A stretch of DNA of 64,000 nucleotides from Cladopsammia gracilis (GCA_022457155.1 JAJGOT010001005.1:1-64000), one strand, 5' to 3'. Shown: positions 11,658 to 21,689, numbered from the stretch's first letter. Numbers and translations are program-made. Notes: generated by a model from the sequence alone, not told the origin.

Positions 11658-13146
11658 TAGACAAGTTGGGTAGAAATTTCTGGTAGTAGTTGATCATGCC
11701 TAGGTACGATTTGAGCTCTGACACATTCGTGGGCGCTGGAGCATTGGTAATAGCATTGACCTTGTCTTCCAACGGTTGAATACCTTCCTTGCTGACCTTG
11801 TGACCCAGGTAGGCTACGTGAGGTTCCATGAACACACACTTGCTTTTCCGAAGTCGTAAGCCAGCGCTTGCTAGTCGTTTCAAGACTTCTTCCAGGTTGT
11901 TTAAGTGATCTTCGTCACAAGCTCCGGACACTAGGATGTCATCCACCCGTACGATTACGTAAGGAATGTTCTGCAGTATATTTTCCATGTTCCGCTGAAA
12001 GATTCTAGGTGTAGATGATATCCCGTAGGGTAGACGGTTGTACTGGAACAATCCTTTGTGCGTGTTGATGGTAGTGTACTGTTTAGATTCATCATCAAAA
12101 AGTAACTGCTGGTATGCCTGGCTCATGTCCAGTTTAGTAAATTTTTCGCCTCCTGCTAGAGTTGCTAGGAGATCTTCAACCTTCGGGATAGGATAACTGT
12201 CCAGCTTAGACGCTTGATTTACAGTTGTTTTGTAATCTCCACAGATGCGAATTGAGCCATCTGGTTTCAAAATAGGTACAATGGGGGCTGCCCATTCCGA
12301 GAACTGGACAGGTTCAATTGTTCCCTCGTCTTGTAACCTCTTGAGTTCAGCCTCAACTTTCCCTGTCATGGCGTAAGGCACTGGTCTAGCCTTCAAAAAC
12401 TTCGGTTTCGCCTCTTTTTCCACATGAATCTTTGCCTTCGGGCCCGTGAATGTTCCAAGTCCTTCTTGAATCACTTCCGAGTACTGATCGATCAATCTTC
12501 CAAGTGCAGACTCTTGGTTGTTTCCATCAACTTGCATTTTAAACAACTGCTTCCAGTTGAGTGTCAGAACTCTCAACCAGTCTCTTCCCAGTAAGTTAGG
12601 ACCTGATCCTTCCACTACGAGTGTTCGCAGCTCCACATCTTTTTTCTCATACTTTACAACAATATTCACAGTTCCTAAGACCTTTACTAATTCACCTGTA
12701 TAAGTTGTGAGTTTCACTTTAGCAGTTCCCATCTGCGGTTGATTCTTCACAGAATTTCCATCAATGATTCTCTTGTAGGTTTCTTCATTGATGATTGTAG
12801 CTGCAGCACCAGTGTCAACTTCCATGCTTGTCTGAACTCCGTTTAGTTGTAGGTCGACTCGATACGGTTCTCTCTCCCGTGCGGCTATGTGAAACATTGT
12901 GTATTCTTCATATTCTTCCTCAGCCTCTTCTGCTGTCTCCAGGCGATGTGTGTTTCCAAATTTGCTGCTGCTTCGAGAGCCCACTTTACGTTTACTACGG
13001 CGTTTGCTTGCTTTGTGACCCTTCTTATGGCATCTATAGCACTCTTCGTCTTTATACCTGCACTTGTCGGCCTCGTGAAACTGACCTCCGCAACGATAGC
13101 ATTCTTTAGATTGCTTCGGGCTCCTTGGCGGCTGTTTCGGTGGCTC
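11638..13146 (-). pseudogene. gypsy zinc knuckle, aspartic protease and reverse transcriptase
   Basis: The frame runs from a CCHC-type knuckle (CYRCHKKGHK, about 13020) through the protease active site VDTGAAATIINEETY to RT. RT blocks include WAAPIVPILKPDGSIRICGD, KLDMSQAYQQL, GLFQYNRLPYGISSTPRIFQ and the catalytic VRVDDILVSG, with VDD in place of the common YVDD context. It is in the same frame as gag, separated only by a TAG at 13147-13149, and breaks off by frameshift near 11650 before RNase H. Ty3/gypsy assignment is secure from domain order and motifs. Confidence 0.9.
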
Positions 13147-13719
13147 CTAGGTCACGCGGTTTACTTGTGGTTCTTTCGGTTTCTCTTCTGGGTTTCCATG
13201 CTTCAGATCACGTATGATTTTGTCGGCAGTTTCCATCGCGGTGGCTAATTCCATTGCCTTCTTGAATTCCAAATTACTTTCCGCTAGCAATCTCCGCTGT
13301 ATGCGTTCATCATTCACACCGCAAACCAGTCGATCACGGAGCATGTGTTCCAGTTGGTCGTTGAATTCGCAGTGCTCCGATAAATTCCTCAGTTCGGTGA
13401 CATATTGCTGTATTGTTTCTCCCGGCTGGCGGAAACGGCTGTTAAATTTAAACCGATAGACGATTGAAGAGGGTCTTGGATTTAGATGATTCTTGACTAG
13501 CTTAACTAACTCAGCAAACGACTTGTCGGTTGGCTTCCTTGGATTTACCAAATTCCTGATTAGCTTGTAAGTTTTCGCTCCACATACGCTTAGCAGTACC
13601 GTTCGCTTCTTGTTGTTGTCCGTAATTTCATTCGCCGCGAAGTAGTTCTCGAGTCGTTCGGTGTACTAAATCCAGCTGTCGTTCTCGTTGTATTCCTCGA
13701 TTTTCCCGATCAATGCCAT
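13147..13719 (-). pseudogene. gypsy gag
   Basis: Starts at an ATG (13719) 25 bp downstream of the 5' LTR. The body has the retrotransposon gag signature FNSRFRQPGETIQQYVTELR followed by LRDRLVCGVNDERIQRRLL. An in-frame TAG at 13666-13668 truncates it after 17 codons, and a second TAG at 13147-13149 separates it from the zinc knuckle. Gag and pol were one continuous frame before these mutations. Confidence 0.85.
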
Positions 13720-13732
13720 GTATTTGTCCGTA

Positions 13733-13744
13733 CCTCGTCGCCAA
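13733..13744 (-). promoter_or_regulatory. primer binding site candidate
   Basis: TTGGCGACGAGG immediately follows the LTR terminal ACA on the minus strand. Position and TGG-like start suit a tRNA-primed site; the tRNA was not identified. Confidence 0.5.
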
Positions 13745-13885
13745 TGTAATATTCGGGGCCAAATAAACCAGCCAAAGTTCGAGAACACAACTTCCTTTAA
13801 TTCTAGCAACTGACAACGTGTTTCATCCGAATCGATCTGTTGGAAAACTACTCGAGGAGCGGTTACACAGCTCACAACATACCAC
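13745..13885 (-). repeat. gypsy 5' LTR (141 bp)
   Basis: Matches 435-575 over its length with a few substitutions, including one at the outer end (CATACCAC versus CATACAAC). The outer 15 bp (13871-13885) also serve as the target site of the LINE at 13886-16875 and are duplicated at 16876-16890. Confidence 0.85.
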
Positions 13886-14153
13886 TTTTTTATTACTTTA
13901 TTCATAACACGAACAACAAACACTTACAATAGTAAGAGTTACAAGTTAAATAAAATACTGAAAGATAATTTAATTAAATAATAAGTTATTAATAAATTTA
14001 TAATAATAAAGTAATGATAATAATGATAATAATAACAATAATAAAAAAAGTAATAGTAGTCGAGCACAACATATCTTAACTTACATCAAGAATCGAGAAA
14101 AAAGGAAGCAAAGAATACAAGTTCCGCAGGAGATTGAAACATCTTCACACCCT

Positions 14154-16125
14154 TTAGTTTTTCTGTATATGATTTTCAATGTATATCTTTTGTTCCATCA
14201 TTGAGATAAAATGGTCGAAGTTGCATTGCTCTGAGTGCATTTTCTGGTTGTATAAGTAATATTTTCCAAATAATAAGCAGAAATTTAATTTTAGCACAGT
14301 AGCGTGATCATTTTCATCATCATTAGTTACTATCCCAAAAAGTTTTTCTAAAGATGTTAGAGAAAAGGTGTAATGGTATTTCTTATTAAACCAGTGAATA
14401 ATTCTATCAAAGAACGTTTGAGACGAATAGCATTCCACAAAAGTATGGGTGATCGATTCAAGTCCTCCACAATAAAAGCAATTATTTACGTCTTCCAGAC
14501 CATATGTACATAGCTCCTTATTAGTAACAGTTAATCTATGAATCAATTTAAAATAGAATTATCTTAGTTTGTTCTCTCGGCATACTTTTCCTATGAGATT
14601 AAATATTGATGTCCATTCTATGTTCTCTAATTTTAATTCTTTCTCCCATTTTTTTGGCCCCGTGGCTTTGACGGTGGTTGCATTGATGTAAAGCCAATAA
14701 TAGTCCTTAGATTTCATTTTATATAGATCAATAATTAACGAAGGAGACAACTGAAAGGTTGTATCATCATCTATAAATCCATTTCTTGTGCTTACAGATC
14801 TAGATTTTTGAAGTAAATGTTTAGGGATCGCCGAGATCACTTGTAGGTAGATCAAAAAATTAGATTTTGTGTTGAATTTTGTCTGGAATGCATTAAAGGA
14901 CAATAATTTTCCACAATTATCTAACACGTCATGGATAAAAAACGACACCTTTCTCCTTCCATTCCGGGTAGAAAAAGCTCTTTCCGTTGATCAGGATGTC
15001 TTTGTTATTGAAAATAATTAAATCTTGGCCATTATTATATTGATATAAGGTCCTAAGTTCTTGGAAATTAGCCAGTATTTGTCTGTAGAAAAGTGGAATT
15101 TTGGATTCAAAAATTTGGAATCGTAATTACAATGAAGAAGAAAATTAAGATCTCCATATTTTTTTAAAAAAGTGAGTTGGAATAGATTTCCATGACTCTA
15201 TCGCAATTTCGTCCATCACTAGAAGTCTTGAAATCCAGGCTAGCCGTAATGATTTGAAAAGAATGTTTGGATTGGGAGCACGTAGGCCTCCATTACTATA
15301 ATCTTGGCACATGACATCTCTCTTAATTTTGTCCTGTTTCTTATTCCAAATGAAGTTAAAAAGGGACTTCTTTACTTTGACGGTGTCTTCTGCATTGACA
15401 TCTAACATAGATGCTGAATAAACCAACTGAGAGATCCCCAAACCTTTTACGATAAGACATTTACCGAATAACGAAAGTTTGCGACTTCTCCATATATCGA
15501 GTTTCGTGTTAAGATTATCAATTTTACTCAGTACATTTTTCTTATTGTTTCCTTTATCATTGTATGAAATAAAGATCCCAAGAACTCGTACAGGTTCGTT
15601 CACCCAATTCAGAGCTAGCGGCTTGTCCTTATTAAGCCTCCATGACCCAAGCCATATTGCTTTAGTTTTTCCCATATTAAGTTTAAGACCAGATATATTG
15701 CCGAAGACATCAAGAACTTGAATTGCATTAGTAACCGACGTTACGTTTTTTTAAGAAAAGTGATGTATCATCGGCAAATTGACTTATTTTATGTTCTGTT
15801 TCAAAGATTTTAATGCCTTCAATATTTGTTTCTTGCCTTATGCGGGCTGCCAAGATCTCTGCTCCCAGTATAAAAAGGTGAGGGGACATCCTTGTCTAAC
15901 TCCTCTTGTTAGTTTAAAGTAGTGAGTTGTATACCCATTGTGCAGAACAGCACTTTCAGTATTGGTATAAAACGTTTTTATCCAACGTTTAATGTTACTT
16001 CCAAAATTAAATAAATGTAAAGATTTCTGAATAAAATTCCATTCTACGGTATCGAAAGCTTCTCTAAAATCTAACAGAAGTAAAGTCCCAGGCATGTCTT
16101 GCATTTTTGTTTGTTCGAGGATATC
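14154..16125 (-). pseudogene. LINE ORF2 remnant (RT from motif A, C-terminal cysteine motif)
   Basis: Pieces in different minus-strand frames: 15838-16125 with LLLLDFREAFDTVEWNF and TRGVRQGCPL; 15145-15675 with the thumb region (SRKLSLFGKCLIVKGL); 14559-14948; and 14154-14546 with CFYCGGLESITHTFVEC. The catalytic YADD block falls in a broken stretch around 15740-15790. Clearly related to ORF2 of the LINE at 3179 but a different family and more decayed. Confidence 0.85.
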
Positions 16126-16766
16126 TAAGTACTAATTCGGGCTTTGTATACTTTAGACTTAATTTTATGACTTACGAATTTTGCCAGCACCGGTTTGTTG
16201 CCTTCTTTCCTCTTTATTCGGTGAGAGATTTCGATGTCGTCTTCCTGAACTTTTACCCCGACTGCCTCGGCAATTTTACAAACAATCTGGTCGGTTTACA
16301 TATTAATATCGTCAGGGATACCACAAAACTCCAATGAATTTTTCCTCGAATACTGCTCCAAATTGTCGAGGTTTGTTTGAATCTCTTCGAGTTCTTCAGC
16401 ATGTTCTTTGACGTATTTAGCTGTTTTAGTAAGTTGGTTTTCTAAGGATGCGATGTATTTGTTCTGGTTAACCAATTCATTCTTTAAATTTGAGACCTCT
16501 TTTCGAAGTCGTTCCTCGCTGTTTTTTAATTCGGCTACGTCGTTAGTGAGTTGAAAACTTGTTTTAAGTAGCTTCGTGACTGTTGTTTGTACATCAGTTA
16601 GAAGTTCATGGATTTCTTTTAAACTTGGTTCGTCCTCTTCTTCAAGTTCGGTCGGTGACGCCGCCATCTTTGATTCTATGACACGCAATAGTTTGTGTTC
16701 AGGTGATGTAGTGCTGTCGTCTGAGCCTCGGTCGATTCTTTTTTTTTTCTTATTTGTATTTAACAT
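16126..16766 (-). pseudogene. LINE ORF1 (coiled coil and start of RRM)
   Basis: ATG at 16766 opens MLNTNKKKKRIDRGSDD, then a long charged coiled coil, then the ORF1 hallmark LDNLEQYSRKNSLEFCGIP. A TAA at 16294-16296 interrupts the frame, which resumes unaltered (DQIVCKIAEAVGVKVQEDD...) until the deletion joint near 16125. Confidence 0.85.
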
Positions 16767-16890
16767 CTGCGAAGTGGGATGTAGAGGATATTTGTAGTTG
16801 AAATTTACATTTTTTGGAAAGGCGTTTGCAGAGCTCTTTAAGCGCGTCCGTCCTCCATGCCGTCCCAGTCTCACCCTCACAACATACCAC

Positions 16891-17706
16891 ACTAACCCAT
16901 GTCAAATCAAAGAGCTACGGAATTCCTTACTGATAACTAACCCATGTCTAATCAAAGAGCTGCGGAATTCTTTACTGATAACTAACCCATGTTTAATCAA
17001 AGAGCAACGGAATTCTATACTGATAACTAACCCATGTCAAATCAAAGAGCTACGGAATTCTTTACTGATAACTAACCCATGTCTAATCAAAGAGCTACGG
17101 AATTCTTTACTGATAACTAACCCGTGTCTAATCAAAGAGCTACGGAATTCTTTACCGATAACTAACCCATGTCTAATCAAAGAGCTACGGAATTCTTTAC
17201 TGATAACTAACCCATGTCTAATCAAAGAGCTACGGAATTCTTTACTGATAACTAACCCATGTCTAATCAAAGAGCTACGGAATTCTTTACTGATAACTAA
17301 CCCATGTCTAATCAAAGAGCTACGGAATTCTTTACTGATAACTAACCCATGTCTAATCAAAGAGCTATGGAATTCTATACTGATAACTAACCCATGTCTA
17401 CTGAAAGAGCTACGGAATTCTTTACTGATAACTAACCCATGTCTAATCAAAGAGCTATGGAATTCTTTACCAATAACTAACCCACGTCTAATCAAAGAGC
17501 TACGGAATTCTTTACTGGTAACTAACCCATGTCTAATCAAAGAGCTACGGAATTCTTTACTGATAACTAACCCATGTCTAATCAAAGAGCAATGGAATTC
17601 TTTAATGATAACTAGCCCATGTCTAATCAAAGAGCTACGGAATTCTTTACCGATAACTAACCCATGTCTAATCAAAGAGCTACGGAATTCTTTACTGATA
17701 ACTAAC
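16891..17706. repeat. 45-bp minisatellite array, segment 2
   Basis: About 18 copies of the unit seen at 1-434, same orientation and highly uniform. It creates a spurious 307-codon plus-strand frame with the period NPCLIKELRNSLLIT. Ends in AAC at 17704-17706, the target site of the CACTA-like element. Confidence 0.95.
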
Positions 17707-18345
17707 CACAGGAAAAGTTGAAAATTTACATGCACATGTAAAAATAAATTTACAACATGTAAATATGGATTTACATACTTTGTAAACTGCGATTTACATG
17801 TTAGGGTTTTGTAAATAAAATTTACATGAAATTTACAGGTTTGAGCGCACATGTAAATCTTCTGTAAATTGTTATTTACATGGTTCTTGTTACAGTGAGA
17901 AAAAAAGGGGTCATGTAAATAACATGGAAATTATTTCACACACATTTATAGTATCTAGACCCTGTAAATAACATGTGAATCGAAAAACGGAGCTTGCAAG
18001 GAACCCTGTAAATAACATGTAAATCGAAAAAGGGAGGCTAACCTGTAAATAACATGTAAATCGAAAAAGGGAGGCTAACCTGTTATTAACATGTAAATAA
18101 AAAAGGGGGCCTGTAAAGAACCCTGTAAATAACATGTAAACAAAAAGAGGGGCTATCCTGTAAATAACATGTAAATACAGAAAGGGAGGCTAACCCGTAA
18201 ATAGCATGTAAATCGAAAAAGGGAGTCTGTAAGAAACCTTGTAAATAACATGTAAATCGAAAAACGGAGCTTGCAAGGAACCCTGTAAATAACATGTAAA
18301 TCGAAAAAGGGAGGCTAACCTTGTAAATAACATGTAAATCGAATG
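17707..18345. repeat. left terminal and subterminal repeats of the CACTA-like element
   Basis: After the terminal 24 bp, a degenerate array of CCTGTAAATAACATGTAAAT followed by CGAAAAAGGG occurs about a dozen times. The mirror image lies at 38590-39298. Such arrays are usually transposase binding sites; that role is inferred. Confidence 0.8.
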
Positions 18346-18442
18346 AAGGGCTCATTTGAGCCAGCTCGTGAAAATACAATAATCCACGATACGATATGTG
18401 TGTCATGGGTTAGTTATGGACACAAAGGGCAGTTGCCTATGT

Positions 18443-18610
18443 TACAGTCTATATTAAGCGGCGCTCTATTAAGCGGTCACTTAACATATGCCCGGAATGA
18501 AATCGCTCCCCATATTTACTGTAAAATTTGCCTCTTTTAAGCGATCTCCTCTATTAAACGGTCAGTTGGCTATTCCCCAAGGGTGACCTCTTAATAGAGG
18601 TTTGACTGTA
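18443..18610. mobile_element. small MITE with TA flanks
   Basis: Ends ACAGTCTATATTAAGCGG and, inverted, ACAGTCAAACCTCTATTAAG, each bordered by TA. Size (about 168 bp) and TA duplication fit a Tc1/mariner-type MITE. No coding sequence. Confidence 0.6.
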
Positions 18611-18765
18611 TTAAGCAGACTACTACAAGACAGACTTCTGCTCACTGCAGCTGTTTTTTGTTTTGTTTCGCGGGCTTCAAGAGCAAGAGCATCCCCATGG
18701 CCAAGCTCTGGCAGAAAAGATACCAAAGCTGCAGTCAATGTACACTGTACAGTGTACAAAAAAAG

Positions 18766-19027
18766 AGTAGTTGGTACGTTGGTGATCCGGGACCACCCCC
18801 AAACGCCCGAAAAAACGCTTATTTTGATAACTCCCGAACACCTAAGTTTCCGTGCCCCAGGGCTCATTGCAATTCGCCCTGGGGCACGGAAACTTAGGTG
18901 TTCGGGAGTTCTCAAAATAAGCGTTTTTTCGGGCGTTTGGGGGTGGTCCCGGATGCACCAACGTACCAACTACTCCCAGTGCTTATGAATGCTGGCCCCG
19001 GCACGAGACCACCAATTGAAGAAACCC
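18766..19027. repeat. element 1 left TIR with terminal hairpin
   Basis: Matches 35679-35940 inverted. Its outer 209 bp (18766-18974) are an almost perfect palindrome from AGTAGTTGGTACG to CGTACCAACTACT with the loop CTCATTGCAATTCG at about 18861-18874. The inner 53 bp are not palindromic and carry a CAATTGAAGAAA box that would drive the first gene. Confidence 0.95.
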
Positions 19028-19043
19028 TCATCTCTTTATATAC
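19013..19043 (+). promoter_or_regulatory. replication-class promoter of the first small ORF
   Basis: CAATTGAAGAAA at 19013 and TTATATACATG just before the ATG (19044), with 31 nt from box to start. The same arrangement is found before the exonuclease, the polymerases and the VLTF3-like gene. Mostly within the TIR. Confidence 0.55.
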
Positions 19044-19291
19044 ATGATGGGTCGTGGGAAAAAAAGTCTTATGAGGCAGAACAAAATTCAAAGAAACCAT
19101 CGAGTTTATATATGGAGGACTGGCGGCCCAAGAGTGCCATTAACAGAAGAACCTTTTGAATCTGTTCTGTTCATGCAGATCAATATACAAATCAGTTCTT
19201 AGAAGAATTAGCATTAGAACAGTGTGCCCTTCTTGAACTTTTAAAACAACATTATCCATCGGATACGTCGCTGCGACGTATTATCAATTGA
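19044..19291 (+). pseudogene. small basic protein, probably frameshifted
   Basis: The ATG at 19044 (or 19047) opens MMGRGKKSLMRQNKIQ, strongly basic, and stops at 19202 after 52 codons. A second frame overlapping from about 19175 continues to 19291 with an acidic/leucine-rich helix (EELALEQCALLELLKQ), suggesting a single-base indel near 19170 in an originally longer protein. Its MGRG start resembles the 72-codon ORF at 57564 in element 2, although the rest does not align clearly. Function unknown; a nucleic-acid-binding role is only a guess from charge. Confidence 0.45.
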
Positions 19292-19316
19292 AAAAACACT
19301 TTCTCTTTGTATATCA
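19285..19316 (+). promoter_or_regulatory. promoter of the YqaJ-type exonuclease
   Basis: CAATTGAAAAAA at 19285, then CTTTGTATATCA directly before the ATG at 19317; spacing 32 nt. Confidence 0.55.
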
Positions 19317-20441
19317 ATGATGACGACAACACAAGGGTTCTTGAACTTTCTCAAATCGAGGAACACTGGTCTGAAACAAAAGAGCGCCGACTGGGTGAGC
19401 TATCGACAAAATACTCTTGGGGCATCCGAAATTGCAGCCTTGACCGGAGTTTCGCCGTTTGAAACACCACAGAACTTGCTTCTAAAGAAATTACAGCCAT
19501 ACGACATGCACAACAATACGGCCTGTACCTGGGGCAATCTGTTCGAACCGCTTGCCCGTAAATATTTTGAACAGAAGCACTCTGCTAGAGTTTTTGCCCA
19601 TTCTATATCCCTCAATCTGGCAACAGATCACCCATTGTTTCGAAAGATTATATGCAGTCCTGACGGTTATTATCTTGACAAAGATAATAATTTAATTCTT
19701 TTGGAGTTCAAATGTCCTTTCAAGCGGAAAATAGCTATGACTCGAGTGCCTAGTTATTATACACCCCAGATACAAACTGGCCTTGTGTTTAGTGGGGAAA
19801 TGGTCAACAAAGGCCTTTTTGTCGATTCTTACTTCAGAATGTGTTCTCTAAACCAGATAGAGCCAAGTTCGAATCATAATAATCTTTTAAACGGCGGAAA
19901 TATTTACCAGACAAAATGTCACACAGCTCTTGCCTGGGGCATTTGTTATTTATTTTCAAAACAAAAGTTAACACGCAAGCAAACTGAAATTATTGACATT
20001 GGCGCTCTTACACAAACTCAGACATTTGAGCAAATAATGGCTTCAATAGCTGAGAAAGACCTATGGTGTTCTTACGGCGCGGTCAGAATGTCGTTCAGCA
20101 AAGAATACGTAGATGAAGAGTTTTTGCGTTACATCAGAATGAAAAAGGCTCTCCTTGCTCCAGATGACGGGCCGAAGCCGGTTGCTTTGTTTTCATGGAA
20201 ATTGTTGAATGTCACAGAGCTTCAAATTGTCAAGCACGAGGGCTTTTTGAACAGTATTCAATCGAAGGTCGAACGATTTTACGAGAACTTGGCAAGGCTT
20301 CGCAGAAAAATACATGAAAATTTATCAAACCAAAAACAACTCTTACCTGGTGAAACTTTTGAAGTCAACATCGGCGATGACAGTGCCATGTTAGAAGCCT
20401 TTCTTATTGAGAAAGCGGCAACTTTTACTCAAGATCTTTGA
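19317..20441 (+). CDS. YqaJ-type viral recombinase/exonuclease
   Basis: 374 residues. Matches the YqaJ/lambda-exonuclease nuclease fold: LGASEIAALTG near residue 35, GNLFEPLARKYFE (E77), SPDGYYL (D116) and LEFKCP (E130, K132), followed by PSYYTPQIQTGL. These are the D-E-x-K metal site and conserved flanks. Enzymes of this family resect double-stranded DNA 5' to 3' for recombination or concatemer processing, in the nucleus or virus factory. The length suits a viral member with a C-terminal extension of unknown role. The ATG is chosen because TATATC sits 4 nt upstream. It converges on and overlaps by 17 bp the minus-strand gene that ends at 20425. No equivalent is visible in element 2, whose far end is outside the window. 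Confidence 0.88.
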   Translation: MMTTTQGFLNFLKSRNTGLKQKSADWVSYRQNTLGASEIAALTGVSPFETPQNLLLKKLQPYDMHNNTACTWGNLFEPLARKYFEQKHSARVFAHSISLNLATDHPLFRKIICSPDGYYLDKDNNLILLEFKCPFKRKIAMTRVPSYYTPQIQTGLVFSGEMVNKGLFVDSYFRMCSLNQIEPSSNHNNLLNGGNIYQTKCHTALAWGICYLFSKQKLTRKQTEIIDIGALTQTQTFEQIMASIAEKDLWCSYGAVRMSFSKEYVDEEFLRYIRMKKALLAPDDGPKPVALFSWKLLNVTELQIVKHEGFLNSIQSKVERFYENLARLRRKIHENLSNQKQLLPGETFEVNIGDDSAMLEAFLIEKAATFTQDL

Positions 20442-21078
20442 AAGCATTGTTCCATAAATGGTCGTTTTTAATTATCATATTGTTTGACATCTGTTGCCTC
20501 AGGTAATTTACAATCGCTCGTTGCGGGTCTTCAAGCGGCGTTGTAATGTCCAGGATTTTGTAGATCACAAACGTATAAGAGATTCTCGGAAGCCGAGCTT
20601 CTATAAGTTTGAAGATACGTTTCGTGTTATCAATTTGGTCGATAGTCAATCCAATCTTTTTGTTAATTCGTGTTAAAGCGTACCCAAACGCATAACACCG
20701 TGCCGACTGCCTTTGTCTTGGTTTGTACAAAATGTTTTGATCCGTATATGCCGGAGCATAATCCTCTAGCACTTCCACACGACCGCATTTTTTGCAATAA
20801 AGTTCACAAGAATCGCTTGATTGCAAAAATGAGCCGTCGCAAGAATAACAAGACAGAAATCTTCGGGCCCAACGTTCACGCTGCAAGGCGTTATAATGTT
20901 CTTGTAGATATTGTTTCCCCATCTCTGCCAACCCCATATCTTCGTAGATATGGCAACGTTTTTCCGGCAGGCGCAAGCGGTGTATTTCTTTCCTATAATC
21001 ACCACCATATAGCGAGCGAAGGATGGCAAAATTGTGTTGTTTGTCAAGTTCATTGAGCCGTGCGGTGAAGTCAGTCAT
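20425..21078 (-). CDS. VLTF3-like zinc-ribbon protein (late transcription factor candidate)
   Basis: 217 residues. A zinc ribbon at residues 77-98 (CYSC...CKKCG, with an extra C91) is followed by YKPRQRQSARCYAFGYALTRI and, near residue 160, an R-I-S-Y-T-F-V-I-Y-K-I-L segment. This order (two CxxC pairs, a basic YKP/R stretch, a helical region ending in an aromatic K-I-L motif) resembles poxvirus VLTF3/A2, a viral late gene transcription factor present in many large DNA viruses. The match is from memory of the family, not an alignment. Its upstream region carries AATTGAAAAAAC 29 nt before the ATG, as for the replication genes. If correct, it could switch on the TATATA-type virion promoters. 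Alternative: a generic TFIIB-like zinc ribbon. Confidence 0.6.
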   Translation of the reverse strand: MTDFTARLNELDKQHNFAILRSLYGGDYRKEIHRLRLPEKRCHIYEDMGLAEMGKQYLQEHYNALQRERWARRFLSCYSCDGSFLQSSDSCELYCKKCGRVEVLEDYAPAYTDQNILYKPRQRQSARCYAFGYALTRINKKIGLTIDQIDNTKRIFKLIEARLPRISYTFVIYKILDITTPLEDPQRAIVNYLRQQMSNNMIIKNDHLWNNAFKDLE

Positions 21079-21107
21079 GCTTAAACATTATAATTGTTTT
21101 TTCAATT
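21079..21107 (-). promoter_or_regulatory. promoter of the VLTF3-like gene
   Basis: On the minus strand AATTGAAAAAACAATTATAA lies 29 nt before the ATG, the same box and spacing as the other replication-side genes. Confidence 0.5.
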
Positions 21108-21284
21108 TGGCGATCTTGTGACTTCCGGTATTTATTATGTAAAGCCTATATTTAGAAAAATACAACTTTTCGGTTATATTTGCGCATGCGTAGTTCTTTA
21201 TGAGTTACCACATGTGAAAGCACGGCAATTCGCTCGAATATAAAAGACCTGTTCGCACCATATATTATATTAAGTCTGTAATTC

Positions 21285-21568
21285 GGTATAGCTCAGGGAG
21301 GTGTGGCTGGCCCCCACTGAATCCTGCTTACGGCTAATGCGATGTCAGACCAGGGGTAGTGGGGTTGCTGCGTCAGTTAGTGACCCCCTGGTGAACCAGC
21401 CCCGGCCCAACTGATTCAGGGGGGTGCTCGAACAGAGATCTCCTAGGAGAACTCGACCTCGCTCCCAGAGGCTAAATGGGAAAATGACAACTCCCTTGTC
21501 CGGAGTTAAGTCCTAGCCTAGGCTAGGCAAAACGAAACAGCCACCAGAGCACCCCCTGACTAGGGTTT
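21285..21568 (+). ncRNA. putative structured pol III-type RNA
   Basis: A GC-rich island of about 280 bp with no open frame in an AT-rich element. The 5' edge GGTATAGCTCAGGGAGG matches a tRNA-type A box, and GGTGCTCGAACAG near 21423 is a weak B-box candidate. The 3' edge ends in TTTT runs (21565 and 21574). TCAGGG-a-GGTG near the 5' end pairs with CACCCCCTGA near the 3' end to close the molecule. Inside are hairpins ACCAGGGG/CCCCTGGT (21349-21391), TCTCCTAGGAGA and AACTCC/GGAGTT. A TATAAAA motif lies at 21236. I do not recognise the RNA family. A viral non-coding RNA comparable in idea to adenovirus VA RNA is possible; a captured host RNA is the alternative. Confidence 0.5.
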
Positions 21569-21582
21569 TGTCCCTTTTCGTT

Positions 21583-21655
21583 ATGTGTCACGCAATGTCA
21601 CGCGTGACAGTCACGCACAATGTCACGTCATGTGTCACGCTTTGTCACGCAATTG
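21583..21655. repeat. GTCACGC cluster
   Basis: The heptamer GTCACGC or close variants occurs about seven times in 70 bp, partly as inverted pairs (GTCACGCGTGAC). It could be a protein binding cluster or replication signal; this is not shown. Confidence 0.6.
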
Positions 21656-21689
21656 CGTTCTTTTGTTAGATAAAACGAGAAACCCGAAT

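Larger units (their letters stand above)
435..13885 (-). mobile_element. Ty3/gypsy LTR retrotransposon, degenerate, with nested insertions
   Basis: Two 141-bp LTRs bracket a minus-strand gag-protease-RT-RNase H-integrase region (10035-13719), a primer-binding-site candidate and a polypurine tract. The segment between the polymerase end (10035) and the 3' LTR is about 9.5 kb, swollen by a LINE (3179-8419) and a 78-bp tandem array. The 5' LTR edge is hit by a second LINE. Coding frames carry two nonsense codons, one frameshift and one large deletion, so the copy is dead. It sits inside the 45-bp minisatellite. Confidence 0.82.
13886..16875 (-). mobile_element. L1/Tx1-like LINE, internally deleted
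   Basis: Flanked by a perfect 15-bp duplication, CTCACAACATACCAC (13871-13885 and 16876-16890). The 3' end (13886-14150) is AT-rich with AATAAT-type repeats. The 5' end holds ORF1, which joins abruptly to the middle of the RT near 16125. The ORF1 end, the endonuclease and the first RT blocks are missing. Several frameshifts follow. Confidence 0.85.

Noticed and set aside
16798..17721. 307-codon open frame with a 15-residue period
   Set aside because: It is produced by the 45-bp minisatellite, which stays open on both strands. No start context, promoter or non-repeat domain.
18086..18406. Frames with LHVIYR or FTCYLQ periods here and at 38658-39223
   Set aside because: They read through the TGTAAATAACATG subterminal arrays.
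21283..21356. A tRNA gene at the A-box-like GGTATAGCTCAGG
   Set aside because: No T-arm or anticodon arm at proper spacing; the 5' end pairs instead with sequence 250 nt away.
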